Assembly (NCBI RefSeq): GCF_000316035.1
Contig: NZ_ANHX01000009.1
Location: 1 to 64,000, forward strand
DNA: 64,000 bases
Origin: Paenibacillus sp. PAMC 26794
GTDB taxonomy: Bacteria > Bacillota > Bacilli > Paenibacillales > Paenibacillaceae
Direction: 5' to 3'
The notes under the pieces are model-generated. The model was given only the letters and a program-made list of their open reading frames with translations, ran no database searches and was not told the origin of the DNA. Positions 19,293 through 27,342 of this stretch are shown here, piece after piece. The position numbers were made by a program, and so were the translations under genes. Within the stretch, counting starts at the first letter, position 1. Each line of letters opens with the position of its first letter.

Positions 19293-19646
19293 ATGATGGA
19301 CTATAAAGTTACTTTTTTACCTATGAACAAATCGATAGCACTCAAACCAGGGGTGACACTTCTGCATGCAGCACGACGTGCTGGAGTCAAGATTACGACC
19401 CGATGTGATGGTAAAGCGGCTTGCCTGATGTGCAAAGTGAATGTGGATGAAGAACATCGGGCGGAACTGTATCCACCAACAGATGCAGAAAAGCGCAAGC
19501 TGGGTTCACTGTTGGAAGCAGGTACACGACTGTCCTGTCAGGCCAAGGTGTGTGGATCTCTATCGGTTCATGTTCCAGAGGACCCGCTGAAGGCAGCCAT
19601 TCGGAAACAACTTGAACGTCAACAACAGGAAGACGACTGGTTCTGA
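19293..19646 (+). CDS. 2Fe-2S ferredoxin
   Basis: It has 117 residues. Cys38, Cys44 and Cys47 in a C-x5-C-x2-C cluster, plus a distant Cys near 83 in LSCQ, match a plant/adrenodoxin-type [2Fe-2S] ferredoxin. It is expected to carry electrons in the cytoplasm; no partner enzyme is adjacent. ATG 19293 follows GAGGGAGGAAA. It is transcribed with the nucleotidyltransferase-like gene (14-base gap) and the lipoprotein gene after it. Confidence 0.85.
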   Translation: MMDYKVTFLPMNKSIALKPGVTLLHAARRAGVKITTRCDGKAACLMCKVNVDEEHRAELYPPTDAEKRKLGSLLEAGTRLSCQAKVCGSLSVHVPEDPLKAAIRKQLERQQQEDDWF

Positions 19647-19692
19647 GCGTTATGACATTGATTCTCTAATGAGTTATTCAAGGAGGACACGA

Positions 19693-20472
19693 ATGATTAG
19701 GAACAAGCCAAAATGTGTGGAAGGAAGCGGACGGCAGCGTCTGAAACATCAAACGGGCGGTCTGCTGTTATTCCTGTTGTTTGCTTTTACAGCAAGTGGT
19801 TGTATGTATCCATCCCAGAGCAATTCGGACCCTAAGATAGCCTATCGGGAAAGCGTGAGCCGTATCCAGAGTGCGGTCGAGGCATTCCAGCAAGATGAGG
19901 GAATTTTGCCAATCATCAATGCAGATATGGAAACACCAAAATATGAAAAGTTCAGAGTGGATCTGCCCAAGTTGAAACAACTGGGGTATCTGGATGAAAT
20001 ACCGGGGACTGCTTTTGAAAGTGGTGGGAGCGCTTACTTCCTTATTCAGGACGAAGAAGTGAATCCGACCATTAAAGTGATGGATCTTCTGACTGTACAG
20101 AAAGTAAACGATGTGCAACGAATGGTTAATCAATATAAGTCCGTACATAACAATAAGCTGCCAAGCGGGGAAGAACTGTATCCGGGGTTATATGCTGTGG
20201 ATATGGAGCAGGCTGCTCAGGCAGGTACTCCTTCCATTACGCTGAATAGTGTATATTCAGGTCAGGCCTTACCTTTTATGATGGATGACGAAGGCAAGGT
20301 CTATGTAGATTATGCTTTTGATATTATGCAGGCAGTGGAAAAGTCTGACGTGTCTCCAGCAGAGACTGAAGATGTTCGGGATTTTCTGTTGGAACACTCC
20401 TACTTCGTACCTGTAAAATCCGTTTTCTACGCTTGGAAAAATAATGCGCCAGTTGCCCAGCCAATAAAATAA
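19693..20472 (+). CDS. YphF-like lipoprotein
   Basis: It has 259 residues from ATG 19693, which follows AAGGAGGAC. The basic N-terminus and hydrophobic stretch end in a lipobox-like ASGC near residue 40, so it should be lipid-anchored outside the membrane. No catalytic motif seen. Position before spoIVA matches yphF of B. subtilis, a lipoprotein of unknown role. Confidence 0.75.
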   Translation: MIRNKPKCVEGSGRQRLKHQTGGLLLFLLFAFTASGCMYPSQSNSDPKIAYRESVSRIQSAVEAFQQDEGILPIINADMETPKYEKFRVDLPKLKQLGYLDEIPGTAFESGGSAYFLIQDEEVNPTIKVMDLLTVQKVNDVQRMVNQYKSVHNNKLPSGEELYPGLYAVDMEQAAQAGTPSITLNSVYSGQALPFMMDDEGKVYVDYAFDIMQAVEKSDVSPAETEDVRDFLLEHSYFVPVKSVFYAWKNNAPVAQPIK

Positions 20473-20534
20473 GCATGGTTGTCGTTGTCATCCATATGAT
20501 TCTAGCTGTATGACCACCTTGGCACTAATGGTTC

Positions 20535-20575
20535 AAAAAGAGATATTCCAAATAAGGGATATCTCTTTTTTCTTT
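20535..20575 (+). terminator. Intrinsic terminator after the YphF-like gene
   Basis: AAAAAGAGATAT (20535-20546) pairs with ATATCTCTTTTT (20559-20570), followed by TCTTTT. The A and T tracts on both sides could make it bidirectional. Confidence 0.85.
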
Positions 20576-20933
20576 TGTCAGTATGAGCAATAACCGTCAT
20601 AAAAGCTTCACGGAGCACATAAAGTAGATTGAAATAAAGACGCGCAGTCCGAGATCGGGGGATTCTCCTAATGTCATCACCATAAGATAAAAAAACAAAA
20701 ATACGCGTCATATTGCCGCATACGGATACATAAGATGATACTAGTCCAATTGCATGTACGAGTTAACGCCGCTCTCGCCGGTTTCATCAGAATGCAACGT
20801 TCGGCGGCGGACGACTTCCGGGCACTCACAAAGGCGGCTCTACCGTTGCAGGGATTTCAGTCTTCTGATTGAAAAAACGAAGCGGATGCTCTTTAGCATT
20901 TTTCCTTCGGAGTAATTTAGGGAGGGGATTTCA
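20576..20933 (+). other. Long untranslated region upstream of spoIVA
   Basis: About 360 bases with no gene. A TCATATT element (20708-20714) fits a sigma-E -35, but no correctly spaced CATACAnT was found. The second half is GC-rich and dyad-rich: CGCCG/CGGCG pairs around 20770-20820, and a CGAAG...CTTCG hairpin containing ATGCT/AGCAT at about 20878-20910, just before the ribosome site GGGAGGGG. spoIVA is sigma-E dependent in Bacillus. Confidence 0.45.
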
Positions 20934-22412
20934 TTGGAGAAAGTGGACATTTTTAAGGACATAGCTGAGCGGACCGGAGGGGATATTTATCTCGGGGTTG
21001 TCGGCGCAGTCCGGACGGGAAAATCAACATTTATTAAACGATTCATGGAAACGATCGTATTGCCTAACATCGCAAGCGAGGCTGATCGTGCCCGTGCAGT
21101 GGATGAACTTCCACAGAGTGCAGCAGGTAAAACCATCATGACCACCGAACCAAAATTCGTACCAAATAACGCAGTCCAGATTAAGGTGGCAGAAGGACTC
21201 GATGTCAATGTGCGCCTTGTGGATTGTGTAGGTTACGCGGTGGAAGGAGCCAAGGGATACGAGGATGAGAATGGTCCACGCATGATCTCCACGCCTTGGT
21301 TCGAGGAACCAATTCCGTTCCAGGAAGCTGCCGAGATTGGTACTCGCAAAGTCATTCAGGAGCATTCCACACTGGGTGTTGTGGTAACAACAGACGGCAC
21401 AATCGCCGAAATTGCCCGCAGTTCCTATGTGGAATCCGAAGAACGGGTCATTGCGGAATTAAAAGAAGTGGGTAAACCGTTTGTCCTGGTCATCAACTCC
21501 ACTCGTCCTCGCAGTGAAGAAGCCCTGCAATTGCGCAGTGAGCTTGCTGCCAAATACGACATTCCGGTGATGACACTCAGTGCAGCAACCATGACGGAAG
21601 ATGATGTGACGGGTGTACTTCGTGAAGTGCTCTATGAGTTCCCAGTACATGAAGTGAATGTAAACTTGCCGAGTTGGGTTATGGTGCTCAATGAGACTCA
21701 CTGGCTGCGTAGCAACTACGAAAATTCCGTACGGGATACCGTTAAGGATATTCGCAGACTTCGTGACGTGGATCGGGTTGTCGCTCAGTTCATGGAATAT
21801 GAATTCATTGATCGCGCAGGCCTGAGTGGCATGAATATGGGGCAGGGTGTAGCCGAGATTGACCTGTACGCGCCGGATGAACTGTATGATCAGATTCTCG
21901 TGGAAGTGGTTGGCATCGAGATTCGCGGTAAGGATCATCTGCTGCAATTGATGCAGGAATTCTCACATGCGAAGAGAGAATACGACCGCTTCGCAGAAGC
22001 GCTGGAGATGGTCAAAACGACCGGATACGGCATTGCTGCGCCATCTCTTGCCGAGATGGCTCTGGATGAACCTGAGCTCATTCGTCAGGGCACCAAATTT
22101 GGCGTACGCCTGAAAGCAACGGCACCGTCCATTCACATGATCCGGGTTGATGTGGAATCGGAGTTCGCTCCAATCATCGGCACAGAGAAGCAGAGTGAGG
22201 AACTGGTGAGATATCTGATGCAGGACTTCGAGAACGATCCTATCAAGGTATGGGATTCAGACATGTTTGGTCGCTCACTGCACTCCATTGTGCGAGAGGG
22301 GATTCAGGGCAAGATTGCCATGATGCCGGATAATGCAAGGTACAAATTGCAAGAGACACTGGGAAGAATCATTAACGAAGGTTCAGGTGGCTTGATCGCT
22401 ATCATTCTGTAA
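20934..22412 (+). CDS. spoIVA: Stage IV sporulation protein A
   Basis: It has 492 residues, the normal length. It is the ATPase that polymerises on the outer forespore membrane and forms the base of the spore coat. The Walker A motif GAVRTGKST lies near residues 23-31, and the hydrophobic C-terminus (GGLIAIIL) is the membrane/SpoVM-binding end. The start is TTG 20934, eight bases after GGGAGGGG; the reading frame has no better start. It precedes hup and mtrB as in B. subtilis, but here the sugar transporter genes are inserted between. Confidence 0.97.
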   Translation: MEKVDIFKDIAERTGGDIYLGVVGAVRTGKSTFIKRFMETIVLPNIASEADRARAVDELPQSAAGKTIMTTEPKFVPNNAVQIKVAEGLDVNVRLVDCVGYAVEGAKGYEDENGPRMISTPWFEEPIPFQEAAEIGTRKVIQEHSTLGVVVTTDGTIAEIARSSYVESEERVIAELKEVGKPFVLVINSTRPRSEEALQLRSELAAKYDIPVMTLSAATMTEDDVTGVLREVLYEFPVHEVNVNLPSWVMVLNETHWLRSNYENSVRDTVKDIRRLRDVDRVVAQFMEYEFIDRAGLSGMNMGQGVAEIDLYAPDELYDQILVEVVGIEIRGKDHLLQLMQEFSHAKREYDRFAEALEMVKTTGYGIAAPSLAEMALDEPELIRQGTKFGVRLKATAPSIHMIRVDVESEFAPIIGTEKQSEELVRYLMQDFENDPIKVWDSDMFGRSLHSIVREGIQGKIAMMPDNARYKLQETLGRIINEGSGGLIAIIL

Positions 22413-22419
22413 GACATCA

Positions 22420-22456
22420 AAAGACCGTAAGGGGGCATCCCCTCGCGGTCTTTTTT
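22420..22456 (+). terminator. Intrinsic terminator after spoIVA
   Basis: AAAGACCG (22420-22427) pairs with CGGTCTTT (from 22446), with a GGGGG/CCCC inner pairing, followed by six T residues. Confidence 0.92.
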
Positions 22457-22520
22457 ACGTGATTTCTTTATTTTGGATGAAATGGATAGGAAGAATAGTA
22501 CTTTCGAAAAAACTTAGCGA

Positions 22521-22544
22521 GTTTTAGCTTTAAATTGCTAAAAC
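22521..22544. promoter_or_regulatory. Perfect dyad upstream of the sugar transporter promoter
   Basis: GTTTTAGC (22521-22528), eight AT bases, GCTAAAAC (22537-22544). It lies four bases upstream of the -35 element, where an activator or repressor could bind. Cognate protein unknown. Confidence 0.6.
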
Positions 22545-22547
22545 CCA

Positions 22548-22576
22548 TTTACATACTAGGGATTAGCCGTTATATT
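22548..22576 (+). promoter_or_regulatory. Sigma-A promoter of the sugar ABC transporter operon
   Basis: TTTACA (22548-22553), 17 bases, TATATT (22571-22576). Expected RNA start near 22583. Confidence 0.75.
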
Positions 22577-22589
22577 AATATTCAACTAT

Positions 22590-22605
22590 TGTGATCGAGA
22601 TCACA
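22590..22605. promoter_or_regulatory. TGTGA-N6-TCACA operator-like palindrome
   Basis: A perfect 16-base palindrome with the CRP/FNR-family recognition pattern. It lies just downstream of the expected start of transcription and 24 bases before the ATG, a place where binding would normally block transcription. Confidence 0.65.
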
Positions 22606-22629
22606 GAGAGTGGACAGGGGGATACAGAG

Positions 22630-23727
22630 ATGAAACGAAAAGAGACTAAATGGGTATGGTTGAGTGTGTTATTAGTATTTACATTGGCGCTGTCCGCTTG
22701 CGGAATCAAAAAAGAACCGGCAGCCAATCCGGCTTCGGGTGCATCGGATGATACACCAAAAACGGAAGCAGTTACAGGCCCTCTAAGCGGCAAGCGGATC
22801 GCACTTATTATGGAGTTTAATACAGGTACTTTCTCGCAGCAATATGTACAAGGTGTAAAAGAAGAAATCGAAAAATTCGGTGGAGAACTGACAACGTTTG
22901 TTGCCGATAATGACAAAGCAAAGATGGTATCCTTGCTTGATAGCGCTATTAACCAGAAGTTCGATGCCATTCTCACGGATCACGGTGATTCCCTATTAGA
23001 GCCAGGCGTGAAGAAGGCAGTAGAACAGGATATTCCAGTGGTCGTGTTTGACGCAGCTATCAGTGTTCCAGGAGCTACAGTCCTGTCGCAGGATGACCAG
23101 AAGATGGCTGAACTGACACTGGAGCAAATGAAAAAAGATATCAATGGACAAGGCAATATTGTCAAAGTATGGGTAGCTGGTTTCGCACCGATGGAACGCC
23201 GTCAGATTGCATACGGTGAATTCATGAAAGCAAATCCGGACATCAAGGAAATAGCTACATTCGGTTCTGCTCAGAACCCGGCGCTGGATACACAAGCCAA
23301 AATGGAAGCTATTCTCAAGCAGTATCCAAAAGGTGAGATTACAGCTGTATGGACTGCATGGGATGAGTTCGCCAAAGGTGCAGCGCGCGCGATTCAACAA
23401 GCTGGACGTGATGAGATCAAAGTGTATGGTATTGATATGAGTGACGAGGACCTGCAAATGATTCAGGACCCGAAAAATCCTTGGGTTGCTTCTGCGGCTG
23501 TGGACCCAACGGATATTGGTCGCGTCCAAGTGCGTTATGCTTATCAAAAACTGAACGGGGACGAGACGGAAGATGCAGTTGTCCTTAACCCGGTCTATGT
23601 TCAACGTGAAGCTTTGCCAGATAAACAAATCTCCACTTCGGAGCTGTCAGAGTTCGTTGAAGGTTGGGGTGGTAGCACACAAGGAATCAAGGACTGGATG
23701 AGTGAATACGGAATTACTGCTAAATAA
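22630..23727 (+). CDS. Sugar ABC transporter substrate-binding lipoprotein
   Basis: It has 365 residues. Signal peptide and lipobox LSAC (Cys near 24) indicate a lipid-anchored protein outside the membrane. After a short linker, a type 1 periplasmic-binding fold begins near residue 55 (KRIALIMEFNTGTFSQQYVQG), as in ribose/galactose-type binding proteins. The sugar is not readable from sequence. ATG 22630 follows AGGGGGAT. It is the first gene of the importer; a terminator separates it from the ATPase and permease genes, which would raise its level over them. Confidence 0.9.
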   Translation: MKRKETKWVWLSVLLVFTLALSACGIKKEPAANPASGASDDTPKTEAVTGPLSGKRIALIMEFNTGTFSQQYVQGVKEEIEKFGGELTTFVADNDKAKMVSLLDSAINQKFDAILTDHGDSLLEPGVKKAVEQDIPVVVFDAAISVPGATVLSQDDQKMAELTLEQMKKDINGQGNIVKVWVAGFAPMERRQIAYGEFMKANPDIKEIATFGSAQNPALDTQAKMEAILKQYPKGEITAVWTAWDEFAKGAARAIQQAGRDEIKVYGIDMSDEDLQMIQDPKNPWVASAAVDPTDIGRVQVRYAYQKLNGDETEDAVVLNPVYVQREALPDKQISTSELSEFVEGWGGSTQGIKDWMSEYGITAK

Positions 23728-23739
23728 GCAGCGTATGGG

Positions 23740-23765
23740 AAGCGCGCCGCAAGGCGCGCTTTTTC
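23740..23765 (+). terminator. Intercistronic terminator between binding protein and ATPase genes
   Basis: AAGCGCGCC, loop GCAA, GGCGCGCTT, then a T run. It probably ends most transcripts after the binding-protein gene. A TGGTATACT extended -10 at 23801-23809 may give extra transcription of the ATPase gene. Confidence 0.88.
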
Positions 23766-23839
23766 TACCATAATGAAGATGAGCGAGTCTGGATGAGAAA
23801 TGGTATACTCCCGTATGGGAACGATTGGAGGTTAACATC

Positions 23840-25357
23840 ATGAGCACTGCACCGATACTGCTTCAAATGGAACATATCCACAAGCAGTTTTCAGGTATTC
23901 CTGCACTGAAGGATGTGGATTTCTCTGTAAAAGGTGGGGAGATTCATGCGCTGCTGGGTGCCAATGGTGCCGGTAAAAGCACGTTAATGAAAATTTTGTC
24001 TGGTGCCTATCCATTGGATCAGGGGACGATTCAATTGAGTGGACAAGCGCTTCATTTAAGTTCTCCTGGAGACGCAAAGGCAAGTGGGATTCATTGTGTC
24101 TATCAGGAAGTGGATGCGGCACTGGTGCCACAGCTGACGGCTGCGGAGAACATCATGTTGGATCAGCTGGCTTCATCTGCCGGGGGTTGGTGGAAAAGTC
24201 CACGGAAGCTGCAACAACGCGCGGTTGAGGCATTGAAGCAATTAGGGGCGGACATATCCGTTCACCAAAAAGTGGCCGATCTGACACTTGCAGAAAAACA
24301 GATGATTTTGCTGGCACGGATTTTGATTCAGGATGCCAAAGTCATCATTTTTGATGAACCGACTGCACCGCTGAGCCAGGAAGAGACGGATGCATTTTTC
24401 CGGATTGTTCATCTCCTGAAGGAGCGGGGTGTTGCCTGCATTTTCATTACCCATCGCCTTGCTGAAGTGACAGGTCACTGTGATCGCGTTACGGTCATGA
24501 GAGATGGGCAACATGTATTTACTGGTGAAGCAAAAGGACTGACAATTAACGACTTGGTCACACAGATGCTGGGCAAGCCGTTTGAAGAAGAGTTTCCGAA
24601 GACGGAAGCGCCCGTGGGGGAACTGCTTTTGGAGGCACGTGGGCTTCGTCGTGGAGTGAAGGTTAAAGGTGTTAACCTCTCTGTACGACGAGGTGAAGTC
24701 CTCGCTGTGGTGGGGCTGGTAGGCGCGGGTAAAACGGAAAGCTCTCGTTTGCTGATTGGTGCAGATCGGCTGGAGGGAGGCGAGATCCGGCTTAACAACC
24801 GTAATCTCCGCCTGTCTCAGCCTGCGGATGCGGCGGCTCTGGGGATTGTTTCTGTACCGGAGGAGCGACGTAAACAAGGAATCCTGATTCAGGAGAACGT
24901 GGAACGGAATTTAAGTCTACATTTGCTAAGTCGTCTTAGTACATTAGGTTTCGTAAGCCGTAAGCGGGAACGTCTAAACGCAGAGTCATTGGTGAAACAG
25001 CTTGGAATTAAAACATCGTCCGTGAAACAGGAAGTGAAATATCTAAGCGGTGGTAATCAGCAGAAGGTAGCCATTGGTAAATGGCTTAATGCGGATGCAG
25101 ATGTATTTATATTTGATGAGCCAACCAAAGGCGTAGATATTGGGGCAAAAAGTGACATTTTCCGCATCATTAATGAACTGGCTTTGGCGGGCAAGGGTGT
25201 AATCTATTTCACCTGTGAACTGGATGAAGGCATGGGAATTGGTGACCGAATCGCTGTCATGTGCGAAGGTGTTATCGTAAAAGAGTTCAAACGAGGCGAG
25301 ACTAACCAAGAACAGCTGCTATACTATGCAAGCGGTGGACAAGAGGTGCAATCATGA
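23840..25357 (+). CDS. Sugar ABC transporter ATP-binding protein (tandem domains)
   Basis: It has 505 residues and two ABC domains, the RbsA/MglA layout. Domain 1 has GANGAGKST near 38-46 and a degenerate signature (LTLAEKQ near 149); domain 2 has GLVGAGKTE near 289 and a full signature LSGGNQQK near 402. The degenerate first signature is usual in the family. ATG 23840 follows TTGGAGG. Its stop overlaps the permease start (ATGA). Confidence 0.95.
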   Translation: MSTAPILLQMEHIHKQFSGIPALKDVDFSVKGGEIHALLGANGAGKSTLMKILSGAYPLDQGTIQLSGQALHLSSPGDAKASGIHCVYQEVDAALVPQLTAAENIMLDQLASSAGGWWKSPRKLQQRAVEALKQLGADISVHQKVADLTLAEKQMILLARILIQDAKVIIFDEPTAPLSQEETDAFFRIVHLLKERGVACIFITHRLAEVTGHCDRVTVMRDGQHVFTGEAKGLTINDLVTQMLGKPFEEEFPKTEAPVGELLLEARGLRRGVKVKGVNLSVRRGEVLAVVGLVGAGKTESSRLLIGADRLEGGEIRLNNRNLRLSQPADAAALGIVSVPEERRKQGILIQENVERNLSLHLLSRLSTLGFVSRKRERLNAESLVKQLGIKTSSVKQEVKYLSGGNQQKVAIGKWLNADADVFIFDEPTKGVDIGAKSDIFRIINELALAGKGVIYFTCELDEGMGIGDRIAVMCEGVIVKEFKRGETNQEQLLYYASGGQEVQS

Positions 25358-26340
25358 AGGATAAATCACTGGATTTTGCGTTCCGTTACGGGGCGATTAT
25401 TGTCATCATAGGTGTTATCGCATTTTTCGGCATTAAATTGCCTTATTTCTTTACGTACAGTAACTTGACCGATATTTTGGGCTCGATCTCTATCGTTACT
25501 TTTGTAGCGATCGGTGTTACGTTATCTCTCATTGTTGATGGATTTGATCTCTCGGTTGGGGCGACTGTCTCATTAACTACCGTCGTTACTGCTTCGTTAA
25601 TGATTTGGTATCAACAACCACTGGCGATCGTCATTATCGTGCCACTGATTATCGGGGCTGTTATTGGTTTATTGAACGCTTTGCTGATCGTAAAATTGCG
25701 TATTCCGGATTTGCTCGCAACCCTTGCCACGATGTACATCATCGGAGGTATTCACAAAACGTATGCACAGGGATATACCATTTACAATCACATGCAGTTC
25801 CCTGATGGGAGCAAAGCTGCGGGAGAGATGGACCCGACATTCCTGCTTATAGGGCAGGGGAAATGGCTTGGTATGCCGATATCGGTTATCATGCTACTTA
25901 TTGCGGTAATAGGTGTGCATATCTTTTTGACGTATACGAAATATGGGCGCCAGATGTACATTACAGGTGGTAATGAGGAAGCTGCACGGTTGTCTGGAAT
26001 CAAGGTGAAAAAGGTGCGTACACTCGCCTATGTAGCCGCTGGAGTGTTTGCAGCAATCGGGGGTATCATCTATGCCTCCAAAGTAGGATCTGGGCAAATT
26101 GATGCGGGATCACCGTTGTTAATGGAATCCGTAGCTGCAGTATTTGTCGGTTTCTCTGTGTTTGGTGCGGGTAAACCCAATGTCATCGGAACCTTCATTG
26201 GTTCGGTTCTGATTGGTGTACTTGTGAACGGTTTAACGATGATGAACGTACAGTATTTCACACATGATATTGTAAAAGGTGGGGTTCTCGTGCTTGCCCT
26301 GGCGGTTACATTTTACGTCTTAAACCGCAACCGGACTTGA
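25354..26340 (+). CDS. Sugar ABC transporter permease
   Basis: It has 328 residues with about nine or ten hydrophobic helices. It belongs to the RbsC-type permease family, with the conserved DLSVG segment near residue 64-68 and the cytoplasmic loop GGNEEAARLSGI near 206-217 that couples to the ATPase. ATG 25354 overlaps the ATPase stop. With the two upstream genes it forms a complete importer (one permease gene, probably a homodimer). Confidence 0.94.
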   Translation: MKDKSLDFAFRYGAIIVIIGVIAFFGIKLPYFFTYSNLTDILGSISIVTFVAIGVTLSLIVDGFDLSVGATVSLTTVVTASLMIWYQQPLAIVIIVPLIIGAVIGLLNALLIVKLRIPDLLATLATMYIIGGIHKTYAQGYTIYNHMQFPDGSKAAGEMDPTFLLIGQGKWLGMPISVIMLLIAVIGVHIFLTYTKYGRQMYITGGNEEAARLSGIKVKKVRTLAYVAAGVFAAIGGIIYASKVGSGQIDAGSPLLMESVAAVFVGFSVFGAGKPNVIGTFIGSVLIGVLVNGLTMMNVQYFTHDIVKGGVLVLALAVTFYVLNRNRT

Positions 26341-26373
26341 AATTGTGGGCTGTCTGTATTAGTATGAAATTTG

Positions 26374-26418
26374 TTCGGCGTCTGAAATGCCCGTGGTTTC
26401 AGACGACATTCTGCCGAA
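26374..26418 (+). other. Strong two-part hairpin between the permease gene and hup
   Basis: TTCGGC-GTCTGAAA, loop TGCCCGTGG, TTTCAGAC, eight-base bulge, GCCGAA. No T tract follows on either strand, so it is not a standard terminator. It lies about 34 bases after the permease stop and about 60 bases before the hup promoter. Confidence 0.6.
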
Positions 26419-26477
26419 AATGACTGTTGACCGCAGGCGGAGATTTGTGTTCAGCGCTCAAGATGTACGTAGATTTT

Positions 26478-26506
26478 TTGCGTATGAACGTATATTTCGC
26501 TATAAA
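26478..26506 (+). promoter_or_regulatory. Promoter of hup
   Basis: TTGCGT (26478-26483), 17 bases, TATAAA (26501-26506). The message would have a leader of about 45 bases. Confidence 0.6.
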
Positions 26507-26557
26507 ACGGAAACACAGTATAACATTCAGGACATTGATACAGGAGGTGAAAAACAA

Positions 26558-26830
26558 ATGAACAAATCAGACTTGATTACACACGTATCTGAAGCGACTG
26601 AATTGTCCAAGAAAGATGTAACGAAAGCGGTTGATGCCGTATTCGAAGCCATCGCTGAGGCTCTTCAAAGCGGAGATAAAGTACAATTGGTTGGTTTTGG
26701 GAACTTCGAAGTTCGCGAGCGCTCTGCACGTAAAGGACGCAACCCGCAAACAGGTGAAGAAATCGAAATTCCTGCGAGCAAAATTCCTGCATTCAAACCA
26801 GGTAAAGCGCTCAAAGACGGAATTAAATAA
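26558..26830 (+). CDS. hup: DNA-binding protein HU
   Basis: It has 90 residues, the standard HU length. It is the abundant nucleoid protein that bends DNA as a dimer. [21 protein letters not shown] (about 46-66) includes the DNA-binding arm. ATG 26558 follows CAGGAGGTGA. Codon use is strongly biased, as expected for an abundant protein. It precedes mtrB, as hbs does in B. subtilis. Confidence 0.97.
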   Translation: MNKSDLITHVSEATELSKKDVTKAVDAVFEAIAEALQSGDKVQLVGFGNFEVRERSARKGRNPQTGEEIEIPASKIPAFKPGKALKDGIK

Positions 26831-26857
26831 GATTTCTACATATTCCATATGTCGACA

Positions 26858-26891
26858 AAAAGACCGTGACTTGTTCACGGCCTTTTCTTTT
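26858..26891 (+). terminator. Intrinsic terminator after hup
   Basis: CCGTGA (26864-26869), loop CTTGT, TCACGG (26875-26880), flanked by AAAAAGA and CCTTTTCTTTT. Confidence 0.85.
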
Positions 26892-26999
26892 GCCCTTTAA
26901 CGATGATTCTTGCTGTTCATTCGTATAAGGCGCAGGTTGACAAATGAAACAATCTTAATCATCATTAACGCTATCGAACTAAAGAAGGGGACATGCGTG

Positions 27000-27221
27000 A
27001 TGGATCATCCAACCGGCAATGATTATATTGTAATTAAGGCAGAGGAAAATGGTGTCCAGGTGATCGGATTAACCCGAGGTCAGGATACACGTTTTCACCA
27101 CACCGAAAAATTGGACAAAGGTGAAGTGATGTTTGCCCAATTTACCACCCATACTTCAGCTATTAAAATCCGGGGCAAAGCCACGCTGATTACTAAGCAT
27201 GGACAGATTGAATCGGAGTAA
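27000..27221 (+). CDS. mtrB: Trp RNA-binding attenuation protein (TRAP)
   Basis: It has 73 residues, the usual TRAP length, and matches the family across its length (NDYIVIKA..., GLTRG near 28-32, [12 protein letters not shown] near 39-50, [11 protein letters not shown] near 57-67). TRAP forms an 11-subunit ring that binds tryptophan and wraps RNA carrying GAG/UAG triplets. A matching site lies ahead of trpE at 36694-36748. ATG 27000 follows AAGGGGA; GTG 26997 is in frame. TTGACA at 26937 may be its -35. folE (mtrA), which precedes mtrB in B. subtilis, is not here. Confidence 0.95.
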   Translation: MDHPTGNDYIVIKAEENGVQVIGLTRGQDTRFHHTEKLDKGEVMFAQFTTHTSAIKIRGKATLITKHGQIESE

Positions 27222-27252
27222 TGGACAGATTGAATACATTCAAATGAAGATT

Positions 27253-27275
27253 GCAGGCATAGCCTGCTTTTTTTC
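27253..27275 (+). terminator. Intrinsic terminator after mtrB
   Basis: GCAGGC (27253-27258), loop ATA, GCCTGC (27262-27267), then seven T residues. Confidence 0.9.
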
Positions 27276-27342
27276 ATTGTACAATGAGGTATGAGCCTTT
27301 ACCGGACAGACTACACTAACAGGTAAAGGCAGGGAGGCGTAT

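Noticed and set aside
20502..20711. 69-residue minus-strand frame in the spoIVA upstream region
   Set aside because: No ribosome site or similarity, and it overlaps the terminator of the YphF-like gene.
22996..23628. 210-residue minus-strand open frame inside the sugar-binding-protein gene
   Set aside because: It is the antisense shadow of a conserved lipoprotein gene and has no ribosome site or recognisable motif.
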